From Lachnospiraceae bacterium (GTDB lineage: Bacteria > Bacillota > Clostridia > Lachnospirales > Lachnospiraceae): a stretch of DNA of 58,549 nucleotides. Where the stretch lies: the NCBI GenBank assembly GCA_017395635.1, contig JAFQOE010000053.1, positions 1 to 58,549 of the forward strand. Reading direction: 5' to 3'. Both the position numbers and the translations under genes were made by a program. A model generated the notes under the pieces. That model worked only from the letters and a program-made list of their open reading frames with translations, was not told the origin of the DNA and did not search any database. Positions 42,512 through 50,389 of the stretch are shown piece after piece. The stretch's first letter is position 1, and every line of letters begins with the position of its first letter.

Positions 42512-44077
42512 TTACACTTTATTTAATAATGACTGCATCCTCTCGATGATATCTTCTAAATACTGCTGATATTCCGGTGTAACCTCTAACACAGGGGTTG
42601 CATTTTCTTCGGCGCCTTCTTCCGGTTCCTTTACAATTGCATATCGTATTCCCTGCATTGCCGCCTTCCATCTCAGACTCCAATCATTCATAATATCCTC
42701 AAACTCTTCATCCGATTCACCCAATGCGGACTGCATCAGTCTTTTCTTCTCTGCATCGGTATCCAAGTAAAGACAAGATAGTTCATTCAATTCTTCATAC
42801 TTTCCAATATTTTCTTCAGTGGCGGGATTGTTAACAACAAACTCCACATCCTTAAAATTCGCTAATACATCCGGCATAGAACCTTTCCTACGAATTGAAA
42901 GTGCACCTTCACTTTTAGAAAATCCCGACTTATTTATCATATAATCAATCCAAGCCTTTGCTATTTCCTTATTGGCACTATTTTTGTTAACCGCATAGCA
43001 ATAATCCAACTCAACACTGGCATACTGTTTTCCATCTATATTATAAGGAAACGGCATTAAACTAATGTCATCCGGATTCACACCTGCGCTCTGCAATTCA
43101 AGCAAATAGTCTGAACTCAATGCCATACAACCGATTTCTCCATAATTCAACATGCGAAAAGCCGGATTTTCAGAATCGCTTTCATCATCACTTTTCACTT
43201 CTGTTTCAGCATCATTTTCCTCATTGCTTTCAAGTTGATTTTCGGCCTCATTTTCCTCACGAATTTTACTAAGACCGTTTTCCACAATATCATATAACAA
43301 CTCATGAACAATATAATTAGGAGTTCCCTTAGCAAACGGATCCTGTTCGTTTACGATTCCATTATTGCGATAATCCGCATCCGTCGAAATTGAACCCCAC
43401 GCATGCGTCTGCCATTTCCACAACCATTCACCATCGTCATAACCTATATAACACGGAATCGTTTCAGGTCTTATATTCTGAATCTTCTTTAATACAGCCA
43501 AAAACTCATCCGACGTAAGTGGCAACTCAACCATACCCGCTTGAGCAAATACCACCTCGTTGTAAGCAATTCCCTGCACATTAGCATAGCGCGGCAAACC
43601 ATATACTACATCATCCACTGTTCTGCTGTGCAAGAATGCCTCCTTATAGGTTTCTTTTAATTCTTCTACTGTTCCCAGAGGCTCAAAATATGTCACAAGC
43701 TGTTCGTTCGTTACCGAATCCGGAATCAAAAGTACATCACCATAATCGCCAGACTTCAAGCGCTTCGAAACCTCTTTTTCATAATCTGCCACTGCTTCAA
43801 TCTGAACTTCCACATTCTCATTATCCGCTTCAAATATAGCTTTATATTCCGCAAATTTGGTATCAACCAAGTGCGTCTTATCCGTCAACACGGTAATCAC
43901 AATGGTTTCGTCTTTATCTTTCTCTTCTGCCGTTGTTGCCTCTGTTTGTGCTTCCTGTGCAGCATTATTTTTATCTGAATTTTTATCCTTTTCACTCTTA
44001 TCATTACAAGCAACCATGGACATAAGCAAGGTTGCCATCATAATTAAACCAACAATCTTCTTCCAATTCTTTCTCAT
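42512..44077 (-). CDS. orphan extracellular solute-binding lipoprotein, family 1
   Basis: A 521-residue ABC-type binding protein. Signal peptide with lipobox MVAC (Cys at about residue 24), an acidic Asn/Lys/Glu linker, then a family 1 sugar-binding fold (DKTHLVDTKFAEYKAIFE, GDYGDVLLIPDSV, YGLPRYANVQGIAYNE). No permease or ATPase gene is adjacent, so its partners are elsewhere or it senses rather than imports. An unusual acidic low-complexity insert (about residues 278-312, rich in E, N, D and S) interrupts the second lobe just before the ligand-site strand; the underlying DNA is quasi-repetitive. The ligand is likely a carbohydrate but not determined. Confidence 0.88.
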   Translation of the reverse strand: MRKNWKKIVGLIMMATLLMSMVACNDKSEKDKNSDKNNAAQEAQTEATTAEEKDKDETIVITVLTDKTHLVDTKFAEYKAIFEADNENVEVQIEAVADYEKEVSKRLKSGDYGDVLLIPDSVTNEQLVTYFEPLGTVEELKETYKEAFLHSRTVDDVVYGLPRYANVQGIAYNEVVFAQAGMVELPLTSDEFLAVLKKIQNIRPETIPCYIGYDDGEWLWKWQTHAWGSISTDADYRNNGIVNEQDPFAKGTPNYIVHELLYDIVENGLSKIREENEAENQLESNEENDAETEVKSDDESDSENPAFRMLNYGEIGCMALSSDYLLELQSAGVNPDDISLMPFPYNIDGKQYASVELDYCYAVNKNSANKEIAKAWIDYMINKSGFSKSEGALSIRRKGSMPDVLANFKDVEFVVNNPATEENIGKYEELNELSCLYLDTDAEKKRLMQSALGESDEEFEDIMNDWSLRWKAAMQGIRYAIVKEPEEGAEENATPVLEVTPEYQQYLEDIIERMQSLLNKV

Positions 44078-44242
44078 TCTGATTCTTCAGACGGATACCT
44101 TCGTCTCCATCTGCACTCCTTCCTAAAATGAATCCTAAAAATCCTACTCATTATAGCAAATGTTTATAAAAATAAAAATAGGACAATTTCAACGAAATTT
44201 TCTCTATAAATACACAAAGAGGAACATTTTTGTAATAAACAA

Positions 44243-44270
44243 CAAAGGGGATACCTTAGTACCCCCCTTA
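44243..44270 (-). terminator. fba terminator
   Basis: On the minus strand AAGGGGGGTAC pairs with GTATCCCCTTT (44269-44245) around TAAG, followed by TGTTG. The T tract is short. Confidence 0.6.
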
Positions 44271-44302
44271 CCTTATTCTATCCTTTTATGAAAAACTTAT
44301 TC

Positions 44303-45166
44303 TCACGCCTTACCTACAGAACCGAATAATTCCATCTTTTCCTTAACAGTAGCCTTGATAGCCTCTGCACCTGGAGCTAATAACTTACGTGGGTCAAATC
44401 CTTTACCCTCTAAGTCCTTACCATCCTCAATGTACTTACGTGTAGCTTCCTGGAATGCTAACTGACACTCTGTGTTAACGTTAATCTTAGCAACACCTAA
44501 AGAGATTGCCTTCTTAATCATATCCTCAGGAATACCTGTACCACCGTGTAATACTAATGGCATATCACCAGTCTTAGCCTGAATAGCATCTAATGTTTCA
44601 AAGCTTAAACCTTCCCAGTTCTCTGGGTACTTACCATGGATGTTACCGATACCTGCAGCAAGCATGGTTACACCTAAATCTGCAACCATCTTACACTCAT
44701 CCGGGTCAGCACACTCACCCTTACCAACAACACCGTCTTCTTCACCACCGATAGAACCAACTTCTGCTTCAAGAGAAATACCCTTCTCTTCACAGATAGC
44801 TACTAATTCCTTAGTCTTAGCAATATTCTCATCGATTGGATAGTGAGAACCATCGAACATGATTGAAGAGAAACCAGCTTCGATACAAGCCTTAGCACCT
44901 TCATATGAACCATGATCTAAGTGAAGTGCTACAGGAACTGTAATTCCTAACTCCTCTACCATAGCAGATACCATAGCAGATACAGTCTTGTAACCTGTCA
45001 TATACTTACCAGCACCTTCAGATACACCTAAGATAACCGGACTCTTTAACTCCTCAGCTGTCAAAAGAATAGACTTTGTCCACTCAAGATTGTTGATGTT
45101 GAACTGACCAACAGCGTACTTACCAGCTTTTGCCTTTGTTAACATTTCTTTTGCTGAAACTAACAT
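44303..45166 (-). CDS. fba: class II fructose-1,6-bisphosphate aldolase
   Basis: A 287-residue zinc aldolase for the glycolytic cleavage of fructose bisphosphate to DHAP and glyceraldehyde 3-phosphate. Start at 45166 with GGAGGA six bases upstream; the longer frame is rejected. Motifs: AVGQFNINNLEW, VALHLDHGSYE (metal His and catalytic Asp), EAEVGSIGGEEDG, GNIHGKYP and LVLHGGTGIPE. Strong codon bias matches a highly expressed enzyme. It is a single gene followed by a terminator. Confidence 0.97.
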   Translation of the reverse strand: MLVSAKEMLTKAKAGKYAVGQFNINNLEWTKSILLTAEELKSPVILGVSEGAGKYMTGYKTVSAMVSAMVEELGITVPVALHLDHGSYEGAKACIEAGFSSIMFDGSHYPIDENIAKTKELVAICEEKGISLEAEVGSIGGEEDGVVGKGECADPDECKMVADLGVTMLAAGIGNIHGKYPENWEGLSFETLDAIQAKTGDMPLVLHGGTGIPEDMIKKAISLGVAKINVNTECQLAFQEATRKYIEDGKDLEGKGFDPRKLLAPGAEAIKATVKEKMELFGSVGKA

Positions 45167-45343
45167 GAATAAATCCTCCATATTCTTTAAATTAATTATA
45201 TTATGGTGTGAGTGTAAATCGAAAATTATGCCACTCACCGTCAAGTAGAAACGCATCTCCACCTGCACACTTGCCATCATTATACTCTAACCTTTCAAAA
45301 AAAGAAAGTATATTTTGCACGAAAAAGAGTATATCCATTCGTT

Positions 45344-46255
45344 CTAATTCTTTTCCCACAAGTTTTCACTGTACACACCATCTGCAACCAACTGCTTAAA
45401 TGCTGCTACAACACTATCCTTATCTTCCTGATATGTCACACCAAACCAGCGGTCTGAAGATGCCAAGACCTTAACTGTTGACTGACCCGACTTCAACAAA
45501 TCATCCATGATAATTGGCAACAAAAATTCCGCCTTCAAATCAACAGAATCCATATTCTGCAAAAACTCTTCAAACTTATCTTCCAAAATACCAATATATT
45601 CCGGTGTTACTCCCCACATATTCATGGAAACTAACGTATCATCTGAAAGTTCTAATCCCTCTTCGGAACTATAAGTTCCATCCTCTGCTCTCGCAATCTC
45701 ATGTGTTTCATTAATTGTAATCAAATTATCATTCTCATCCATCTTACAAACACCGCGAGTTACCGTACCATTCTCACTTAAAGTATTTGCAAGTTTGAAA
45801 CCTGCCATACAGTATTCATCTATTGTATTTTCATGCTCTGCCAAGAAATTATATATCTTAACAAACGCTTCCTTACCATAATAATCGTCCGCATTAATCA
45901 CCACAAACGGAACATCCAAAATGTGTCTGCATGCAAGCACCGCCTGACCTGTTCCCCAAGGTTTCGTGCGATCTTCAGGACAAGTAAATCCTTCCGGCAA
46001 ATCATTCTTATCTTGGAATACATACTCCACCGGACAAATCTTCTCAATTCTGGAACCTATTACTTCCTTGAATTCTTCCTCAATATCCTTACGAATAATA
46101 AAAATAACTTTATTAAATCCAGCTTCTAACGCGTCATGAATCGAATAATCGATAATAATCTCTCCCTGTGGGCCTACCTTCTGCAACTGCTTAATACCTG
46201 CTCCATAACGGGAACCTATTCCCGCTGCCATAATAACTAATGCGATATCTTTCAT
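45344..46255 (-). CDS. sugar-phosphate nucleotidyltransferase
   Basis: A 303-residue nucleotidyltransferase with the N-terminal signature LVIMAAGIGSRYGAGIKQLQ and PWGTGQAVLACRHIL, VINADDYYGKEAF as the metal-binding acidic site. It resembles the Lachnospiraceae enzymes annotated as UTP-glucose-1-phosphate uridylyltransferase-like, but the G-x-G-x-R-Y variant is not the GalU or RfbA form, so the sugar and nucleotide are undecided. Single gene, not directly linked to the glycan island 2 kb away. Confidence 0.88.
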   Translation of the reverse strand: MKDIALVIMAAGIGSRYGAGIKQLQKVGPQGEIIIDYSIHDALEAGFNKVIFIIRKDIEEEFKEVIGSRIEKICPVEYVFQDKNDLPEGFTCPEDRTKPWGTGQAVLACRHILDVPFVVINADDYYGKEAFVKIYNFLAEHENTIDEYCMAGFKLANTLSENGTVTRGVCKMDENDNLITINETHEIARAEDGTYSSEEGLELSDDTLVSMNMWGVTPEYIGILEDKFEEFLQNMDSVDLKAEFLLPIIMDDLLKSGQSTVKVLASSDRWFGVTYQEDKDSVVAAFKQLVADGVYSENLWEKN

Positions 46256-46414
46256 ACTGTACTCTCCTCTTCGTTATCCAATTGAATCACTATCTCACAG
46301 ACAATTACATTGATTCTGTTATCATCTAATCTAGCCAATATTAATTACGAATATGTAACTATTCTATCAGATGATGTCAAGAACCACAATGCATAAATAT
46401 AAGTTCACACCTTT

Positions 46415-47035
46415 TCAAAGAAATTTCTTCAATCCCAAACTTAACAATAGCATAATCAACACCGACAAGATGATGACCAATCCAGCTTCCTGATACACAT
46501 CTTTGTTCTCCAGGCGGTAAAAGGTACTTTCCTCATTGACCACTTCATCCATACTATCCTCTATAGAAATAGTTTCCAGCATTTCCTGTGTAGATCGGTC
46601 TTCCTCTTTTGCTGCAGTTGTCGAATCAACATTATCTGTTTCGCCTTTGGAACTTTCACCCACAGATTCAACTCCTGAATCACCACTTGAAACTTCTTCC
46701 GTTTCATCAAGTCCGGCTTCTTCCATTTCGTCATCTGCTTCTTCTTGATTATCCTCTATCACATTCGCGCCAGACTGTTCTGTTGAAGACTCCGTTGATG
46801 CCGGGATTCCATCGCCATTAACATCTATACCCAGTTCTTCATCAAATTTGCCATTCAAATAATCCTGATACGCCTGACTGGCACCACCCATATCAGGTGA
46901 ATAACCATGTGCCGACAACCATGCCTTCGCCTGTTGTTTTTCTTCCTCGGTATATGCATTCGAAGTAAACGAGAAATTCAACACCAGCATCATCAACACT
47001 ATTAATGTACTAATTATATGTATCATTCTTTTCAT
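46415..47035 (-). CDS. cell-surface protein with acidic Ser/Glu/Thr-rich stalk and C-terminal membrane anchor
   Basis: A 206-residue protein not assignable to a named family. Start at 47035 with GAGGAG upstream. A signal peptide (about 1-27) is followed by a small folded segment containing GIDVNGDGIPAS, which resembles a calcium-binding dockerin/EF-hand-like loop. About 100 residues of E/S/D/T-rich low complexity follow, then a membrane helix (about 182-203) and a short basic tail. It probably stands on the cell surface as a stalk. It is the last gene after the Rpn remnant and the XRE regulator. Function unknown. Confidence 0.7.
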   Translation of the reverse strand: MKRMIHIISTLIVLMMLVLNFSFTSNAYTEEEKQQAKAWLSAHGYSPDMGGASQAYQDYLNGKFDEELGIDVNGDGIPASTESSTEQSGANVIEDNQEEADDEMEEAGLDETEEVSSGDSGVESVGESSKGETDNVDSTTAAKEEDRSTQEMLETISIEDSMDEVVNEESTFYRLENKDVYQEAGLVIILSVLIMLLLSLGLKKFL

Positions 47036-47119
47036 CCTATAACTCCTCAAACAGAGAACTAGTTTGCCTACCAACGCCATTAAGCTAACATTGAACTCCA
47101 AACTGATTCCCTACCTCTA

Positions 47120-47473
47120 TCACATCTTCTTCATCTCTACCATAGCCTGAGCGTACCCCATCAATCTTTCCTGTTCGCCCAGACTCAAATTATGGTAATG
47201 TTCCAACAACAAACCATCTCTTGAGGTCTTATCTACAACAAGATATTCTATACTCCGTCCTCTATTGCCTTCTGCCTCTATACCGGATAACAAGTAAGTC
47301 GGAGTAACTTGTAATGTATGACATATAATCATAATCTTATCAGATGCCGGATTGGTATTCTTCTTTCTCCAATCACTAATCGTACTTTGTGGTATTCCTG
47401 TTGCATCCGAAAAATTCTTCTGAGACATACCACGTAATGCTAATAATTCAAAAATACGTTCACTTATTGTCAT
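47120..47473 (-). CDS. XRE-family helix-turn-helix regulator
   Basis: A 117-residue regulator. An N-terminal helix-turn-helix (about 1-62: ISERIFELLALRGMSQKNFSDATG, then PQSTISDWRKKNTNP) is followed by a short C-terminal region without a known domain. The start at 47473 has GGAGAG upstream and overlaps the end of the Rpn remnant by 14 bases, so it is read in the same transcript. Regulated genes unknown; autoregulation or the surface-protein gene are possible. Confidence 0.85.
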   Translation of the reverse strand: MTISERIFELLALRGMSQKNFSDATGIPQSTISDWRKKNTNPASDKIMIICHTLQVTPTYLLSGIEAEGNRGRSIEYLVVDKTSRDGLLLEHYHNLSLGEQERLMGYAQAMVEMKKM

Positions 47474-47980
47474 ACAATCTCTCCACTTTTGTTTCAATCA
47501 AGGACATCAGTTCCTTGCATATCGCATCCACATCGTAATCCGGTTCATAATTCTTCACAACATCCACAATATGCTTAATTACTTCCTCTGTCTCTTCTAA
47601 TTCTTCAGTCATCTCAGGAATTGTTTTACCTCGCTGCAACTTTTTCAAAACCTGATGTATTAAAGTCCTTAATGAACCTTCTGCTCGACCTTCTGCTCGA
47701 CCTTCTGCTCGACCTTCTGCTCGACCTTCTGCCAACCCTTCTTTTCGCGCTTCTGCCATAGTTTCATCCAGCAAAATCTGTAACGTCATGTATTCTCGCC
47801 TCCATTCATTACTTGCCTTGACTTTTTCAACCTCTTCCTGCAGTTCCTCTGCGAATGCACCTTCCGCAGCTAAGCCATTAAATATCTTGACAACCTGCTT
47901 AAACTCATCGTTCACATCACCTTGCTAAAAATAAAGTTGTCCGCTATTGTCAACTCATCAAACTTCTTCGTAGTCCTCAT
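47460..47980 (-). pseudogene. Rpn-family (PD-(D/E)XK) gene with a large internal deletion
   Basis: Full-length members are about 300 residues. Here the gene starts well (ATG at 47980, GGAGGAAGAAT upstream) with the family N-terminus MRTTKKFDELTIADNFIF, but stops after 22 codons (TGA). The sequence then jumps, in another frame from 47915, to the family C-terminus: EWRREYMTLQILLDET, a run of EGRA repeats, and a coiled tail. About 200 codons holding the nuclease domain are missing. A GTG at 47915 could still give a 151-residue fragment. Rpn proteins are known to promote RecA-independent recombination and are often in repeated copies. The leader is duplicated at 57590-57818. Confidence 0.88.
47677..47736 (-). 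repeat. 12-base tandem repeat in the Rpn remnant
   Basis: CCTTCTGCTCGA occurs four times exactly (47677-47724), followed by a diverged fifth unit. It encodes repeated EGRA on the minus strand. Such arrays vary in copy number by slippage. Confidence 0.95.
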
Positions 47981-47993
47981 ATTCTTCCTCCTT

Positions 47994-48022
47994 ATTATAT
48001 TAAATTATTATTCTCAATGCAA
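47994..48022 (-). promoter_or_regulatory. promoter of the Rpn remnant (repeat copy A)
   Basis: Minus-strand TTGCAT (48022-48017), 17-base spacer, TATAAT (47999-47994), followed by GGAGGAAGAAT and the Rpn ATG. Confidence 0.75.
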
Positions 48023-48135
48023 CCTCTGTTTTTCAAATTAAATTCTATTATACGGATTTGTTTTGTATATAATACCACTGCCGCATGTATTCGTCAATAA
48101 GTCATCATCCTATTATACGGATTCGAACGGCATAA

Positions 48136-48190
48136 TAAAAACCAATTGTATAACTCTTGTCATTCAAACACCTTAATTACACAATTGGTT
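48136..48190 (-). terminator. terminator in repeat copy A, end of the glycan operon
   Basis: On the minus strand AACCAATTGTGTAA (48190-48177) pairs with TTATACAATTGGTT (48153-48140, one G-T) around a 23-base loop and is followed by TTTTATTATG. Confidence 0.85.
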
Positions 48191-48195
48191 CTTTT

Positions 48196-48615
48196 CTACA
48201 CTTTCTTACACAACACGCAAAACACCTTCGCAAGATTTCTCGGCTTATCCACATCGCATCCCTTTGCAACCGCAACATAATATCCAAATAACTGTAAGGG
48301 AATTACAGTTAGCGATGCTGCAAATAGAGGATTGCATCTTGGAACATACACAACAAATTGTGCCGTATCCTCTAGCTCAATATGATCTTTATTGGTTACT
48401 GCAAATATATATCCGCCTCTGGATTTCACCTCTACCACATTACTGATTGTCTTCTCATAAAGGTCAGGCTGTGAAGCAATTGCAACACAGAGCATACCAT
48501 CTTCAATCAAAGAAATACTTCCGTGTTTTAATTTACCTGCCGTATATGCTTCCGAATGAATGTAAGAGATTTCCTTTAACTTTAATGAACGCGACATGAT
48601 ATACAACATTCCCAT
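48196..48615 (-). pseudogene. glmS: 3' fragment of glmS (glucosamine-6-phosphate synthase), isomerase end only
   Basis: A 139-residue open frame matching only the last quarter of GlmS (about 608 residues): SLKLKEISYIHSEAYTAGKL, KHGSISLIEDG, VIPLQLFGYYVAVAKGCDVD, KPRNLAK. The glutaminase domain and first sugar-isomerase domain are absent, so it cannot make glucosamine 6-phosphate. The native ending (SVTVE) is replaced by VFCVLCKKV, the same tail as the VanZ-like protein at 57781, because the frame runs into the direct repeat. The ATG at 48615 shares one base with the stop of the acetyltransferase gene, so it is still translated or coupled. It looks like a recombination scar. Confidence 0.88.
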
Positions 48616-49118
48616 CAAACATCAACTCTTTTTTTCACTTCGTACCAAAGATATTTTTCTATTTGATCTGTTGTATACCCTCTAATTATAGATTCTTTTT
48701 CCACATCAAATTTTTGATACCCATTCTTATCATAAAAGCGCACTGCTCTTTTATTATCAGGGGATACGCACCAAAAAATTCTTTTTAGATTTAACTCTTC
48801 CAAGCCGATGCGGATAATCTCTTCCATCGCATACTTAGAATATCCTTTTCCCATGGCAACATTTCGTATTGTAATCGCAAATTCTGCATCTATATCTGTA
48901 ATATGTTTTAAACTAACAGTTCCCATATAAATATCATTCTCATCTACAATTGCCAAATGCATATCGCTTTGGTCATTCTCCGATGCATCAATAAATCTTT
49001 CACAATCCTCAACTGTTTTTTCAGCAAAATTTGCTTGCAAGTTTTCCACAATGGATTCATCCTGCATCCACTCAAACATAAATGGTGCATCTTGTTGCTT
49101 TAGTTTTCTCAATTTCAT
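48615..49118 (-). CDS. GNAT-family N-acetyltransferase of the glycan operon
   Basis: A 167-residue RimJ/RimL-type acetyltransferase. It has KLRKLKQQDAPFMFEWM at the start, the acetyl-CoA loop VAMGKGYSKYAMEEIIR, and AVRFYDKNGYQKF near the end. In operons with a sugar 3- or 4-aminotransferase, such enzymes usually N-acetylate the nucleotide-linked amino sugar (as PseH or FdtC do), which fits the DegT-type aminotransferase at 56442. An alternative is acetylation of an aminophosphonate, less likely because the pathway here ends in a hydroxy compound. The ATPase-free fold and 55-base gap to the decarboxylase gene indicate the same transcript. Confidence 0.87.
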   Translation of the reverse strand: MKLRKLKQQDAPFMFEWMQDESIVENLQANFAEKTVEDCERFIDASENDQSDMHLAIVDENDIYMGTVSLKHITDIDAEFAITIRNVAMGKGYSKYAMEEIIRIGLEELNLKRIFWCVSPDNKRAVRFYDKNGYQKFDVEKESIIRGYTTDQIEKYLWYEVKKRVDV

Positions 49119-49172
49119 TTGTTGAATTCCTTCCTCTCAATCAGCAAACCATCCTTGTCATGCAAATTTGTA

Positions 49173-50294
49173 TTATAATTTTGCTATATATTTCATAAAA
49201 CATTCTTTATTTTCATGTGCTGTAGTTGTAGGTCTTCCCAAATTTTCTCTAGCACCCAAGGAACATTTCACCTCTATCATACTCAACGTATTTCTATTTT
49301 TAACCTTAGCAAGTTCTATATCTAAATCATCAAAATTGTCAACAGATACCGCATATGGATAACCACAAGCTTTTGCAATGGAAACCATATCAATATTGGC
49401 CGCTACAGTAGGCATTCCTCCCACCGTTTCATGAGCACTATTATTTATTATTATATGTACCATATTGTTAGGTGCATTTGCTCCAAGTACTGCCATAGAA
49501 CCCATATGCATAAGGACTGCGCCATCGCCGTCAATACACCATATTTTTGCATTAGGCTTATTAATAGCCACCCCTAATGCGATTGAGGAACTATGTCCCA
49601 TCGAACCAACGGTAAGAAAATCATATTGATGACTTTGTCCATTAGATTCTCTAATTTCAAAAAGTTCTCTGCTTGCTTTACCTGTAGTAGAAATAATAGG
49701 ATCTTCTCCTGAAAATGTAACAATATGATTAATTATATCTTCACGAAGCAACTGATTATCATTGGCATACTCTACTTTATTGTCATAAGATAACGCACCC
49801 TTTCTTATAACAAAAGCAACATTCTTTCCTTTATCAAGAACAGGCTTGAACTTCTCCATAGCAGAATTCAATTCTTCCTCTGTAGTATCTTTCCCTACTA
49901 CAAAAGTCTTGATATCCATATCCTCCAAAAGTTTCAAAGTCACTTCTCCCTGATATATATGTTGAGGCTCATCATGTACTCCAGGCTCTCCTCTCCATCC
50001 CACAACAAATATAACCGGAATTGCATATACTTTATCATTTAACAGTGATGCAATAGGATTAATAACATTACCCTGTCCGGAATTTTGCATATAAACGACA
50101 GGAACTTTATTAGTGGCTAAATGATAACCTGCAGCTATAGCTGTACAATTTCCTTCGTTCGCAGCAATCAAATGATGCTCTTTATCAATTCCATAAACAT
50201 CCATCAGATAGTCACATAGTGCTTTAAGTTGAGAGTCTGGAACTCCTGTATAAAAATCTGACCCTATAATTTCAACAAATTTTTCTACTTTCAT
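49173..50294 (-). CDS. ppd: phosphonopyruvate decarboxylase
   Basis: A 373-residue thiamine-diphosphate enzyme converting phosphonopyruvate to phosphonoacetaldehyde, the irreversible step that pulls the unfavourable PEP mutase reaction. The family N-terminus SDFYTGVPDSQLKALCDYL and AANEGNCTAIAAGYHLAT (the catalytic Glu) are clear, followed by YMQNSGQGNVINPIASL and GWRGEPGVHDEPQH. The ThDP/Mg motif is IDGDGAVLMHMGSMAVLG ending in NNSAHETVGG. No Shine-Dalgarno lies at normal distance; AAAGGAAAG is 28 bases upstream and is separated by a small hairpin. It follows the alcohol dehydrogenase gene in the operon. Confidence 0.96.
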   Translation of the reverse strand: MKVEKFVEIIGSDFYTGVPDSQLKALCDYLMDVYGIDKEHHLIAANEGNCTAIAAGYHLATNKVPVVYMQNSGQGNVINPIASLLNDKVYAIPVIFVVGWRGEPGVHDEPQHIYQGEVTLKLLEDMDIKTFVVGKDTTEEELNSAMEKFKPVLDKGKNVAFVIRKGALSYDNKVEYANDNQLLREDIINHIVTFSGEDPIISTTGKASRELFEIRESNGQSHQYDFLTVGSMGHSSSIALGVAINKPNAKIWCIDGDGAVLMHMGSMAVLGANAPNNMVHIIINNSAHETVGGMPTVAANIDMVSIAKACGYPYAVSVDNFDDLDIELAKVKNRNTLSMIEVKCSLGARENLGRPTTTAHENKECFMKYIAKL

Positions 50295-50304
50295 AATTGT
50301 CTAA

Positions 50305-50331
50305 TAAGATTCTTATATCTTACTTTCCTTT
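50305..50331 (-). promoter_or_regulatory. ppd ribosome site with a hairpin spacer
   Basis: On the minus strand AAAGGAAAG (50331-50323) is followed by TAAGAT-ATAAGA-ATCTTA (50322-50305), a six-pair hairpin, and then ten bases to the ATG. If folded, the hairpin would bring the ribosome site to about ten bases from the start. Confidence 0.5.
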
Positions 50332-50389
50332 CTTTTTAGTCATAAAACCACATTACTTAGTTAATTACTCATATCTAATAAATAAACAG

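Larger units (their letters stand above)
47945..48233. repeat. long direct repeat, copy A, at the left edge of the glycan island
   Basis: From 48110 to 48233 (124 bases) the sequence is identical to 57695-57818. From 47945 to 48058 it is similar to 57590-57694 with scattered differences. Copy A has an extra 65 bases bounded by two copies of CTATTATACGGATT (48045-48058 and 48110-48123). The repeat holds a gene terminator, a promoter and the first codons of an Rpn gene. Identity stops sharply at CTTCGCAA, inside the 3' end of the glmS fragment. Confidence 0.95.

Noticed and set aside
47460-47915. Treating the Rpn C-terminal frame as an intact gene
   Set aside because: The family N-terminus is found separately upstream in another frame with its own ribosome site, and the nuclease domain is missing, so it is a deletion remnant even if the fragment is translated.
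48196-48240. attTn7 site or Tn7-type insertion at the glmS end
   Set aside because: The DKPRNLAK coding end is present, but no Tn7 end repeats or tns genes are visible and the junction is explained by the direct repeat.
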